Source: Aricia agestis (taxonomy: Eukaryota; Arthropoda; Insecta; Lepidoptera; Lycaenidae). From it: a stretch of DNA of 64,000 nucleotides. Below the pieces are notes generated by a model. That model saw only the letters and a program-made list of their open reading frames with translations, made no database searches and was not told the DNA's origin. The stretch covers positions 441,501 to 505,500 of the forward strand of contig NC_056419.1 in NCBI RefSeq assembly GCF_905147365.1, given 5' to 3'. The translations under genes were made by a program, and so were the position numbers. Positions within the stretch are counted from its first letter, which is position 1; the number at the start of each line of letters is the position of its first letter. This document shows positions 39,801 through 49,000 of this stretch, one piece after another.

Positions 39801-42800
39801 CCGGCAACGCACCTGCAGCTCTTCTGATGCTGCGAGTGTCCATGGGCGACGGAAGTTGCTTTCCATTAGGTGACCCGTTTGCTCGTTTGCCCCCCTCATT
39901 TCATTAAAAAAAAAACTTCGTTCCGTCGGGGTGTCCCTTGACACCTCTCAAGTTTTTTTTCTAAAACTGCGATCCTAACGTCGCAGGGGACTCCTGCAGA
40001 GTGCCGCCGAGTTTTTAGTGGGTAGGGGCTGCGTCCACTAACATCTTCAGACGCAGCAGAGATCCACGTATACTTGCGAGCTGGACCCTCCATCCCCCGC
40101 AAGATGCTTTTTTAAGTATCTTGCGGAGGATGGGGAGTCCTACCTACATTTTCTCAACATAAAAGGGCAACTCGTGCAATGTACGGACGGCCCGTTTAAA
40201 AGTCTGTAAGTCGTACGCCTTTATCTACACTTCGTTCTGTCTGGATATATCTGGATTCCTCCACGTGGCTGACACTATCTGCTGCGGTCGGGTCAGAGGT
40301 GTCACCCCGGTGGAGACCACGATAAATGTTCCTGACAGTCTCGAGATAAACTTATTACTATCCGGATATAAATTATCTGCCACTAAAGTTACACAAGCGA
40401 GTGATAGATGCCAAATAATGCCTTTAGCCAAATAATGACTGGACAATTAGGAGGCCTTGTCAGCCTTTAGCCAAATAATGACTGGACACGGAGGTCCACT
40501 ACTTACATAGATTTAAAATCAAAAAAGTCCTAGCTGCAGATGTAACCCAGACACGGAAGACACCATTATGCATGTTTTAAATGAATGTCCGCTATACGCC
40601 AAGGAAAGACTAGATCTAGATATACTCTGCGGGGTAGCTGTTAAAGAATCAAAATTAAGACAACTTAATCAATTCGGAGAGAAACAGAAAGGACTTCTTA
40701 AATTACCCTAGAAATATATTAAAAACTGTAAATAAACATAACAACTAACAAGTGAATGGAGAATAGTATTTTATACACAATAAAAAAAAAAGTGATAGAT
40801 GCCGCACGAACCGATTAATAAATAGATAGGTCATCTCGTAGACTTTCTGAAAAGATTTGGTTCAAATTGACTCAGAATTTGAATTTGGCACACTGAAATT
40901 GTAGAATTACACAAAATATATAAAAGATTGACCACTGTGAAGGGCTAAAAAGGCGTTTAAAATTTGCGCCGTGAAAAAGACTTAAACGCGAGCGCGGCCG
41001 CTGCGAAAGCCTGAAAATTATAGTGAAAGTAAATAGTTATAATATACAGGGTGTAACAAAACTAACTGATAATACTTTAGGATGTGTATGTGTTCCTTGT
41101 AGAGAGTTCACTGTGAAAGTAGCAGCGCTGAAAGACCAAAAATTGTTTTCATTTTTGTATAGGCAAGCTCGCTAGCGTCACGAGTTTCCCCATACAAGAG
41201 TGAAAAAAAAATTGGTCTTTCAGCGCTGCTATTTTCACAGTGAACTCTCTACAAGCAACACATACACACCCTGAAGTATTATCACTTAGTTTTTTTACAC
41301 CTTGTTTAACTTAAAATCAATTCATGTGCGATCATATTCAGCACATGATTGCCTCATGATATACGTATGATGGGGCTCGAGATACAGGGAGTGTTGCAGC
41401 ATCCGACCCACATAGCGCGACCGGGACTGATCCCAGATGGGATCTGGTTTACACCAGAACTACTCTGAGACAGGGCCGGATTTATATTTTTTGAGTATAG
41501 GCCACTTTGCTGCCCCGATGCACGAACTCTGCCGCCATCCTAGGGGCTAGGAGGCTTAGGACGCTGCCGCAAAAAATAGCCATTTGTCGTAAAATGTAAA
41601 TGACAAAAAAATGATAATATTGTGGGATATTCATAAGAGAGAGACATATATACCATTGCGGAGTTTTCTGTAGACCTTTTCATTGTGTACAATACTTAGT
41701 ACATCTATAGTTCTATACATATAAATAAAATTGGAGTGTCTGTTGTAATATTGAAAGAACCGTTTTTAACTAGATGCATATGAATGTATATAGGGTAGAG
41801 ACACCAAAACAACATTTTTTACAATTTTTGTCTGTATGTCTGTCTGTCTGTCTGTCTGTTTGTTCCGGCTAATCACTTAAATGGCTGGAGCGATTTTGAC
41901 GGGACTTTTTTTTCACATAGCTGATTTAGTAAGGCGTAACTTAGGCTACTTCTTAACCGACTTACGAAAAGGAGGAGGATATATTTCACTTTTTTTATAT
42001 TGGTTCGCGGACAACTCCGTCGTTTGTAGACCGATTTCCAAAATTCTTTTGTTGTTGTATGAGATGTAGCCCGAATTTGGTAACATGATCACAAAAGTGG
42101 TGATCTGATGATGCAATCCATGAGAAATCAACAGGACTCCTTAAAATAAAATAAAATAAAATTTATATGGAAACATATAGTGATTTTACGTTTTTCTTAA
42201 GGATTTTAAGCTTAAACTACCAAAAAATAAGAATTTGCGCCAAAGTACACCCTGGTTCTGAAGGTGCTGTACAGAACTCTTGAATCCTTATAGATAAATG
42301 TTCGGCAATTTTAGCGTTGTTTCAACAATCAAAAGCATATTATTATGTCAATGTGTCAATAATACTAATCATCATCATCATCACTATAATTATGCCATGA
42401 ATCATCACATTATTTACAAAAATCTTGCCTTTGATTATATTATTGTTCCACCGTTTGTTGACTGATTTTCAAAACTCTTTTCGTGCTATTTAGTGTTTAT
42501 AGAGATACAATAACCCGAAATTGGTACAATGCTTACGAAAGTGGTGATTTGGTACTGAAATTCGTGAGATATAGAGGGAGCTCCTGGATATTTTTTGGGA
42601 CACACATAGACGCGTCAACTATTTCTGTATTCAATCTTCATAATAGTTTTTTACTCCGTAGCAGCTAACTTTAGCGCAATTTCTATGTGCAATTTACCGC
42701 TTTTTTGTAGATCTAGATTAAATGAACTAAAAAGTATTAAATAATTCAAATTCGGTACTCAGTATTTCTGTTCTCAGTCTTCATTATTTTGAAGTCGGTA

Positions 42801-44155
42801 CCAACTACCGGCTAACCTAATCACCAGTTCCATGACAAAATATAACTGCAACTTATATGACTGGTACCGACTTCAAAACTGGTACCAAATATGAATTATT
42901 AATTAATACTTTTTAGTTCATTTAAGAAAATTACTATTGTCTTTACCTTGGAAGTCGGTTTCAATTTTTGTTTAAAAATAATAATTTTACTCTTATTCGT
43001 TATCCTTAAGATTGGCGTTACTATTTGGGTAAGGAAGGGGACAATTTCTCTCTGCTCGCTGACGCGGACGAAGTCGCGGGCAACAGCTAGTTATATAATA
43101 ATATTTAATCTGAAGCATAGAGGCACCCGCTTGTTAATTTCGTTTATTTCAATACCTACTTATTACATCCAAACGAAAATATTTACTTATTTTCATATAT
43201 TATTATTAAAACAAATATTTAAATTTATACTATTTTTGATCTATTTTTTTTAATCGAGGCTCGTCGTAAAAATATGGATGTTTTATTTATCTTACATAAA
43301 CATAAAAGTTCAGTATTGTAAGTTTTTTTTTAAGCGAGTATTTTACGCACTACATAGTTAATCGTTTATATACTAGGTACCTATGTTTCTTTACATTCCG
43401 GTAAGAAAGAAAGAAGGGAGTTTTTTTAAGGTTCCGCACCCAAAGGGTAAAACCGGGACCCTATTACTAAGACTTCGTTGTCTGTCCGTCCGTCCGTCCG
43501 TCTGTGTGTCTCCAGGCTGTATCTCAAGAACCGCTAAAGCTAGATTTCTAAAATTTTCATAGATCATTGTCTTTTGCCGCTAGAGGAACAAAAACTAGAA
43601 ACTGTTTATCAATAACGGAAACAGGTAGGCACTTAAAATTTTCAAAAAGGACTTAATTATAATATTATGTGCACTTTAATAATTAATGATAATATTAAAA
43701 TGGAATTTTTTAAAAGGGGCTCCAATACAGAAAACACAAATGTTGGCCTATTTTTGTTCAATAACGGTATGGAACCCTTCGTGCGCGAGTCCGAATCGCA
43801 CTTGGTCGATTATTTATAGAAACATGAAGAGAGACATACAATAAAAATTTACTCAGAAAAGTTTTTTAAGTCCCAAATATCTCATAATAAGTATCAACAT
43901 TTTTATCACCGGCCACCGGTTCTACCCTAACTGACCTAGAGGAGTCTGGTCGGAAACCGTAAACTATCCTCACTTATCTTCCCTGACTGTACATGACATA
44001 AGTTTTACATCGTACCTGTGCGGCGTGTGTGCGGCGAGGAACACGTAGTTGGTGCCGTACATCCCGCTCAGCAGCATCGGCAACGCCAGCAGCGCCGCCA
44101 GCCGCACCTGCCACCACCCCCAACTACCCACCAACTCGGTCGTCGCCATTCTCAC
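24736..44155 (-). CDS. Gene C: complete SLC22-family organic ion transporter, 7 exons, 513 residues
   Basis: Exons in order: 44016-44155, 27299-27509, 26701-26801, 26270-26424, 25632-25989, 25113-25542, 24736-24882. All junctions are GT-AG, phases match, and the total is 1542 nt including TGA. Residues 1-47 contain helix 1. Residues 48-117 form a Cys-rich extracellular loop with two sequons (NSS, NET). Residues 118-151 end in the MFS signature YISDR|WGRR. Residue 152 onward gives helices 3-4, then helices 5-6 ending PESVRWLL. A charged cytoplasmic loop (about 270-320) leads to YGALRRR, helices 7-11, the second MFS motif LLDRVGRR and the SLC22 motif ELFPTRARQ. The last exon gives helix 12 and PETLGRTLPDT. 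The length is typical of SLC22. The family imports or exports organic cations, anions or carnitine-like compounds at the plasma membrane; the substrate here is unknown. The start could be Met1 or Met3. The 16.5-kb intron 1 makes the first-exon link the least certain junction. Confidence 0.9.
25113..25542 (-). CDS. Gene C exon 6 (helices 7-11)
   Basis: 430 nt in one piece, from YGALRRRLAV through LLDRVGRRPLL and ELFPTRARQ to APQVPLL at CTG|GTAAAT. The same protein segment in gene D is split over exons 6, 7 and 8. Confidence 0.92.
25632..25989 (-). CDS. Gene C exon 5 (helices 5-6 and cytoplasmic loop)
   Basis: 358 nt, opening IEWLSVDQRILAS and containing LPESVRWLL. It continues through NRMMLSDDSLQKI, where gene D has an intron, and ends SAFKK at AA|GTGAGT. 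Confidence 0.92.
26270..26424 (-). CDS. Gene C exon 4 (helices 3-4)
   Basis: 155 nt. It opens with WGRRTALV and ends YPAGFVL at A|GTGAGT. Length and phase match gene D exon 4. Confidence 0.93.
26484..26681 (+). pseudogene. RTE-type LINE reverse-transcriptase C-terminus
   Basis: Frame reading EDGRWSRVLKWRPCLGKRSV, GRPATRCTDDLKKVAGSRWI, RAAQDWDGLRSMGEAYVHQS, stop. This tail is characteristic of RTE-like endonuclease/reverse transcriptase ORFs in insects. It lies antisense in gene C intron 3. Confidence 0.75.
26701..26801 (-). CDS. Gene C exon 3 (helix 2, MFS signature start)
   Basis: 101 nt encoding FDLGCQEWKRTLVGT.. to GYISDR, with donor AG|GTAACA. Gene D exon 3 has identical length and phase. 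A LINE fragment in the next intron ends within about 20 bp of this donor. Confidence 0.93.
27299..27509 (-). CDS. Gene C exon 2 (extracellular loop 1)
   Basis: It starts CHVPECENSS after a TTCCAG acceptor and ends SSIKAE at GAG|GTGAGC. It is 211 nt, 70 residues, and has six cysteines. It corresponds to gene A 167-368 and gene D 48899-49097. Confidence 0.92.
28175..28313. mobile_element. Palindromic MITE
   Basis: Arms CCTGTTTGACCACTTCCTGA.. GGCTATCCACAA and their near complement. Confidence 0.6.
28384..29038 (-). mobile_element. Helitron-like copy, 655 bp
   Basis: On the minus strand it starts A|TCCTACTAATATTAGAAAGG and ends CGCGGGCGAAGCCGCGCGGG followed by ACATCTAG|T. Confidence 0.6.
29515..29877 (+). 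other. Unassigned 120-codon open frame
   Basis: MQHSAHVFTVFIFSVTGWCV.. with a Cys-rich end (CHFPICLITRCLNPVCPSDY, then YFCRRC). No start context, splice partner or family was recognised. It could be a retrocopy, a decayed repeat or chance. Confidence 0.2.
31105..31264. mobile_element. MITE of the GTACTATCAGAG family
   Basis: GAGGAAATTGATTCCTAGGT at the left; AACTTCTCTGATAGTAC at the right. Confidence 0.55.
31394..31690 (-). mobile_element. Helitron-like 3' end with a clear stem-loop
   Basis: The minus strand ends ACCGAGCAAAGCTCGGT then CAAATAGCTAG|T, a perfect 7-bp stem just before CTAG. The 5' limit is uncertain because it runs into the TTAA element at 31615. Confidence 0.5.
31615..32324. 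mobile_element. TTAA-flanked element, 710 bp
   Basis: TTAA at 31611-31614 and 32325-32328. Terminal inverted repeats begin GAGTCCGTATACGAAATTTT. A large palindrome (about 31650-31895) lies within. TTAA duplication is typical of piggyBac and some other superfamilies. Confidence 0.7.
33608..33993 (+). mobile_element. tRNA-derived SINE with 11-bp target duplication
   Basis: TATATAGGTAT flanks it at 33597-33607 and 33994-34004. An internal inverted segment (GATCATCTTACTTGTCAGAC and its complement, about 33722-33783) is extra compared with other copies. Confidence 0.88.
34809..35028. mobile_element. Short element with about 25-bp inverted ends
   Basis: AGGTCTACCAGAATCTAATG at the left and the complement of ATCGGATTCTGGTAGACCT at the right. 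Confidence 0.6.
35712..36120. repeat. Dispersed repeat, copy 2
   Basis: Same order and orientation of blocks as 17285-17705, with small indels. Confidence 0.65.
37198..37665 (-). mobile_element. TTAA-flanked MITE, 468 bp, copy 1
   Basis: TTAA at 37194-37197 and 37666-37669. The ends read GAGGA..CCACACC and GGTGTATCCTC. It is homologous over its length to 47005-47464 in inverted orientation. Confidence 0.7.
38204..38278. repeat. Two overlapping palindromes
   Basis: 38204-38244 (AAAGTT.AGTATTGTTGAT arms) and 38239-38278 (perfect 19-bp arms, 2-nt loop) share AACTTT. Confidence 0.85.
38851..39148 (+). mobile_element. Poly(A) retroposon copy
   Basis: ACGTGGGAGAGCCATGCTTC to CCCCTTATTACATAAAAAA; full length with a short minisatellite. 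A 3' fragment of the same family lies just upstream at 38434-38540. Confidence 0.7.
39588..39913 (+). mobile_element. Poly(A) retroposon copy nested in another element
   Basis: ACGTGGGAGAGCCATGCTTC to poly(A). It splits a GTGTCAAGGGACAC-end element whose parts lie at about 39515-39587 and 39914-39955. Confidence 0.65.
40526..40790 (+). pseudogene. Non-LTR retrotransposon 3' end with Cys-His motif
   Basis: A 61-codon frame SPSCRCNPDTEDTIMHVLNE then CPLYAKERLD.. to TAG at 40709-40711, followed by a short 3' UTR and poly(A) near 40780. C-x-C, H and C-P-x-Y spacing matches the terminal zinc motif of R1/jockey-like ORF2. The preceding HRFKIKK piece is frameshifted. Confidence 0.65.
41046..41310. 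mobile_element. Palindromic MITE (CAGGGTGTAACA ends)
   Basis: CAGGGTGTAACAAAACTAAC at the left and a near complement ACTTAGTTTTTTTACACC at the right, with CAGCGCTG arms. Related to 2745-2965. Confidence 0.7.
41712..43090 (+). mobile_element. Helitron-like copy, 1379 bp
   Basis: It starts TCTATACATATAAATAAAAT and ends GACGAAGTCGCGGGCAACAG then CTAG|T. It has a (CTGT)n tract at 41828-41860. No coding domain was found. Confidence 0.6.
43425..43815 (+). repeat. Dispersed element (GGTTCCGCACCCAAAGGGTA family)
   Basis: Runs from the CCCAAAGGGTAAAA block through (GTCC)n to TTCGTGCGCGAGTCCGAATC. Related pieces at 8270-8500, 18800-18860 and 33195-33420. Common in insect genomes; class not assigned. 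Confidence 0.55.
44016..44155 (-). CDS. Gene C exon 1
   Basis: It encodes 46 codons plus 2 nt: MRMATTELVGSWGWWQ.., helix 1, then ..HTPHR at AG|GTACGA. The N-terminus is shorter than in genes A and D. The phase matches the exon at 27299-27509, the next compatible acceptor 16.5 kb downstream on this strand. Confidence 0.8.
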
Positions 44156-44270
44156 GATTCTACACGATATTGATATAAAAGAGGATTCTTCCTCAGTTAC
44201 GAGATAAATCTGATGCCTGATCCTACCCCGCGGCTACTTCGGCAAAGCGATAAGCGATTGCACGGAGAGT

Positions 44271-44280
44271 TATTTATATA
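44271..44280 (-). promoter_or_regulatory. Possible TATA box for gene C
   Basis: The minus strand reads CTATATAAATAAC here, 116 bp upstream of the ATG at 44155. A start about 30 bp downstream would give a leader of 90-100 nt. The flank further upstream (to about 44720) is unusually GC-rich. This rests on motif and position only. Confidence 0.4.
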
Positions 44281-45156
44281 GCACGAGGCGTCCCGCCGGC
44301 TGGACGCGCGGCGCGGTAGTGTCGCCCGCCAGGATTGCCGATCGCCGCGAACGCCCGATACGCGAGACGAAAACGAACTCTACGACCCGAGCTTCGAGTT
44401 CGAATGAGCTTGCGGCCCGACCAGACACCGGAGCCGGCGTCGACCCGTCTCAATGAAATTTCAACTTTACATCGCAGCATCGTAGCCTCAAATCGGCTCG
44501 CATTATATACGGATGTTCAGCACGCACGTGCGTCGCCCGCAATTACCCTACCGATTCCCTCCCCGCCGGCCAGAATAGACCGGCCTCGGAATAGACCGTG
44601 AGTAACACCTGATGCACCCGAGTGACTTCGATAGGTCGGTCGTTGACATATCGTGACACTTGGGCCCGCGCCAGCTCGCCTGACCGCGCCGCAGCTCGTG
44701 ACTCACGATAATGGAGTAGGAGACGGCCAGCACAGAAGCGGCAGAGGAAGAAAAAAAACACTCTAGCAAAACTCATGACAGAAACTGAAAGCCGCAAGCA
44801 GTATAAAATATTATGTGAATAATACTTTACCCGAAAAATTAATAAGTAAAAGCAATGTCAAAAGAACGATTTCATTGTCTTTACTACAGGCGTTTTATTT
44901 TCAGGAATGAGATGTTGCCTACTGCTGAAATTCAACTTATGTAACAGCTCGCCTGCTGCCGGTTGTTATTAGTTACGTGCCTGCAAACGTCACAATACGT
45001 CATTATCTTTATGTTGCACCTAGACAAAATTCAGAACCAGTATACTAAACCAGTATAGTAAATACCGTAATGTAGTATCCACTATCCATCCAGGTAGGCT
45101 GACACGGGAATCTCGTAGTTCATACATCGACCCACCTGAACACTCACTATAATAAA

Positions 45157-45475
45157 TTATTGGAACGAAGTTCCTTATAGCACGTTGCGAAAGGGGGCTA
45201 GACGGAAAAAATTAAGACCAAAAAATCGGCACGACACTTTTTGCCAGAACATAAGACATAGAAGATAGATACCGCATGTGTGTGTACTTCTATGACATGC
45301 GGTATTTATCTTGATCTATGTCAGCTTTTGCTATAGTTGTAAGCTTGTGCTTTGTAAGCTCTCTGTCTCTCTCTCTGCTTTTTTTGGAGTGTATACAGGT
45401 TTTTTATACATAAGTCATAACAAATGTCTTCGTTCCATCCGGGTGTCCCTTGACACCTCTCAAGTTTTTTATTTT
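45157..45475 (-). mobile_element. Short element in the gene D promoter region (GTGTCAAGGGACAC-end family)
   Basis: One end reads TTGAGAGGTGTCAAGGGACA and the other GGAACTTCGTTCC. Related copies lie at 36745-37030, 39515-39955 (split by a retroposon at 39588-39913), 48684-48870 and 55885-55925. It contains a hairpin with CCGCATGT arms (45265-45315) and a CT-rich tract. The superfamily was not identified. Confidence 0.6.
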
Positions 45476-45620
45476 ATTACTATTCATCAACTTTTACATC
45501 ATATAATCGCATCGTGAAACTGGGTGTCGAGGTGTCGAATATTGCAACACGCTTATCGCGGTAGATACGGCGGCGCTCGCGCATCTGCCGGCGCCGGCGG
45601 CTGTCAGTGTCGCGCTTGAC

Positions 45621-46033
45621 ATGACGCGGACAGGTGCGATCGCGGCCGGTGACGTCACACTCACCGATGCTCCCAGTGCCAGTGGAGAAGCAAACGGCAG
45701 CGGTAGTGGTGCGCTCAACAATGGATACAGTGATTCTGGCACATACCGCCGAAAGGTGGAAGACGCTACGGATAGCAACACACACGATAGAAAAGTTAAG
45801 ATAGACGATTTAGTTAATGTAGCAGATTTACAAGAAGACAACGACGATGAGGGAAATTCGAGGAAGCTCGATGAAGTGTTGGATCCTGGGGAGGCGCTCG
45901 AGCGGGCGATGGATCAGCTCGGCCCGTTTGGGTTCTACCAGCGCTACACCCTCATTCTGCTCTGCATCCCCAACATCTTCTCTGCGATGTACTCTCTCAA
46001 CTACATTTTCGTCGCGGATCAAATTCCCTTCAG
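45621..46033 (+). CDS. Gene D exon 1
   Basis: 137 codons plus 2 nt, starting MTRTGAIAAG and ending DQIPFR at AG|GTATGT. The first about 100 residues are low-complexity Gly/Ser then Asp/Glu/Lys-rich. Helix 1 follows after MDQLGPFGFYQRY. Confidence 0.9.
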
Positions 46034-49000
46034 GTATGTTTATCAAGGTCACATGTGCAATAAAACTTTTTGTTTTGTTCAGTTCTACTTAAATAATGTT
46101 GGTTATAATGTTGGTTGTATTTTGACGTCAACCGTGTAAACTACACAATATATCGTTTCTGTGCAAAGCCGGTAAAATTTAACAACCGTTAATTCAAGAA
46201 AGCGAACTAATTGTGTTCGGAACAATACAGAAGCATGTTTCCACGCTTTAGTCGGTCACATTAGTTATAGTAACAGAGGAGCATTCAAAATAACGATGAA
46301 TTTATCTTCATGAGAAAAAATTAATTGTGGATTCAACGTTGCTTATCTCCGCGATAAGCCCATGAAATGAAAATATTTATTCGGGGCTTATTTTCAATAA
46401 AGTATCTATATTGAAAATAAGCCCCGAATTGTTTCATTTTCAAAAATTTGATAGTACATTATATTTCCAAGAATTCGATCTGAGCAAAAACACGATATCT
46501 TAAAATTTTCGATAGAAAAAATCACAAAGATGCATTTAATTTTCACGAATTTTTCATTTATTGCCATAACCTGCATTGAACTAAATTAATATTTATTTTT
46601 ATTATAATAAATATATTTATATTTATTTTTATTAATATTTATTAACATTGAGTAAAATTCTATCATTGAGAAACCGACCTAGCGGATTTTAAAAATTTTG
46701 TACATTTATCGAGTTATTGAGAAAAAACTAATTTGGCGATGAATCCGCGTCGTCATTTTCACCTGGCATATGAAAGACGGGCGTGAGTGTGAAGAGAGAA
46801 GGACGATGTTTGATTTTTTGGGTTAGTCACCCTCTTAACACTTTTAGAACGTCTACATGAGGCCTACCACCGGTTCGGATTTTCTCGACAGTGGAAATTC
46901 ATCAATTGGCACTGAGTCGTAATTATTAACATAACTATAGCTGCGCTGCTCTTACGCTGTTTTACTGATATCTACAGAGAACAGTCCGCTGTATTTAACC
47001 TTAAGAGGATACACCAAGGGCTAGAGAATTAAAAAAAAAACTTGTAATATCTATTGCTGTCTCCCTTACCTCAAACCTCCCCCTGCAGAGTGCGATAGAG
47101 ACAACTGCAGAAAATCAACTATTCGTTATCTTCTGCTGCTTTCTTCTCTAAAACTTAACCGATTTAAATACTTTTTTCATTTAAAAATTAAAGCAAGGCT
47201 TGAGCTGTGTTCCTATGTTTTTTTTTTTGTATAATCTAGCCAAAGTTTTCTGGATATTTGAACACAACGGAAATTCTGACCATTTTTTTTGGAATTTTGA
47301 GCGTTCATAACTTTTATAATAATTAAATTATGAAAAAAACAGAAAACATACTAATATTGGACATAGATTTTCGGGAAAAAAATATAGTTCTACCGGCATT
47401 ATCCAGGGAGGAAACAGAGGAAAACGTTTGTATGGAAAACGGCTCTAGAGTCTAGTGTATCCTCTTAATTTCGTAAATCGTTTATATTTCATTTATTTCC
47501 AAACCTATCACATGATATTTTTAAAGACATAGAGTCATATTTAATAGGCAGCATGTATTACATTTATATTATACATATTATACACTATATAAAGTGTTTT
47601 ATTAGTCAAATCAAATAAAATAATTTTAAGAATGCTGCATTAAAGCATTCTGAAAATCTTTGAGGAAAAGCAAATTGTTTATTTTGTACAGTATTATTAT
47701 TCTCTGCAGGATTTGGCTTTACGTTTGATATCTGAGGTAATGCTGTGACAAGCGAATATTAATTACTTTTATCAGGCAAATCAGATAATTTATTATCTCC
47801 ATGACTCGTGAAAACTGAAGCTTAGACTGAGACATTACGTACCTACCGAGATTTACAATGTATTTCATGTTAGTTAAACAGACTAATTTCGAATTCCAAG
47901 ACAAATCTCTATTTTTGTTTTATTTATCTGCATTTATATTAGATTTTCCTTCTGCAAAAAGTTTTATTCAGTTTTTTTTAACGTTTATTTAACGAATATA
48001 ATGACATTTTATCTGATTTTCGTAATGGTTGTATTGTTTACATTCCTACTAGATTTAGTTGATATAGGTTTGTACGAACGACGATCACTCTTCTTATCTG
48101 AATTATGTATGCTATCAAACTATATTTATCATTACAAAATTTACCATTCACAAAGACTTATCAATGTATCAAATAATCTTCAGCTCCTCGAAATATTAAA
48201 GTCAAAATATTTTTGATTTAATATCTCGATTAAGTCACATAAGCAAAATAAAAATTGAATTAGAATTTTCTTAAAATCAACTCTTTTCTGCGACGTCTAC
48301 TTACGTACACACTCCTAAGGGTTGATTCAGACTACAGCGCGACGTTCATTTCTAAATTTGTATGGATTTGACAGATTTCAATTGCGTCAGACGTCTTGCG
48401 AATCTGTCAAATCCATACTTTAGAAATGCATCTACGCGTCGCGTTGCGGTCTGAATTTACCCTAACGCATTAAAATTCAATTTTTAATAGGCTGCTGTAA
48501 CTTGAGATATTAAGTACTACTCATAAAAGCATTAGATAATCGTAACACATCAATTTTGTAGCGTATTCCATCTTAAACTGCCGGTGACGCGCCTGCAGCT
48601 CTATTGTGTTGCGAGTGTCCATGGGTAGTAGTTGCTTTCCATCAGGTGACCCGTTTGCCCGTTTGCCACCTTATTTTAAAAAAATTGAGAGGTGTCAAGG
48701 GACACCCGGATGGAACGAAGTTATTTCTTATGTACAAAAAACCTGTTTACACTAAAAAAAATCATTACTGTACCACACTCTTTAATGTGTGAGAGAGAGA
48801 AAGATACACGTGATACACACTTTCGTGTGTGACGTGACATGATAAGGAACTTCGTTTCAAATAAACTTCACCAGAAAACTAACAAACCATTGAACCAGAT
48901 GTTTGGTGCCCGAGTGCGAGGGTCCCGGCGGCGCGGGGTGGGACAACGCCACAGTGCTGTCGCTGCTAGGGGACGAGCAGTGCCGCCGCCCTGCGCCCCT

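Larger units (their letters stand above)
27510..44015. other. Gene C intron 1 (16.5 kb): repeats, no supported gene
   Basis: It holds Helitron-like copies (27535-about 27700, 28384-29038, 31394-about 31690, 41712-43090), palindromic elements (28175-28313, 34809-35028, 38204-38278, 41046-41310), TTAA-flanked elements (31615-32324, 37198-37665), a SINE (33608-33993), retroposons (38434-38540, 38851-39148, 39588-39913), a LINE 3' end (40526-40790) and a dispersed repeat (43425-43815). Nothing is recognised in 29900-31100, 32340-33190, 34010-34800, 35040-35700, 36120-36400 and 37680-38200. Confidence 0.6.
44156..45620. promoter_or_regulatory. Head-to-head intergenic region of genes C and D
   Basis: 1.47 kb separates the two start codons. 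A GC-rich, repeat-free block (about 44280-44720) lies next to gene C. A mobile element (45157-45475) ends about 145 bp before the gene D ATG. The last 145 bp before that ATG are GC-rich and probably hold the gene D 5' UTR. Shared regulation is possible but nothing in the sequence proves it. Confidence 0.45.
46034..48898. other. Gene D intron 1 content
   Basis: It has a perfect 21-bp hairpin (46379-46429), a TTAA-flanked element (47005-47464), a palindromic MITE (48315-48475), a partial retroposon (48575-48684) and a GTGTCAAGGGACAC-end element (48684-48870). Nothing is recognised in 46440-46990 and 47470-48300. Confidence 0.65.

Noticed and set aside
45311..45517. Small plus-strand frame upstream of gene D
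   Set aside because: Lies within a mobile element; no homology and out of frame with exon 1.
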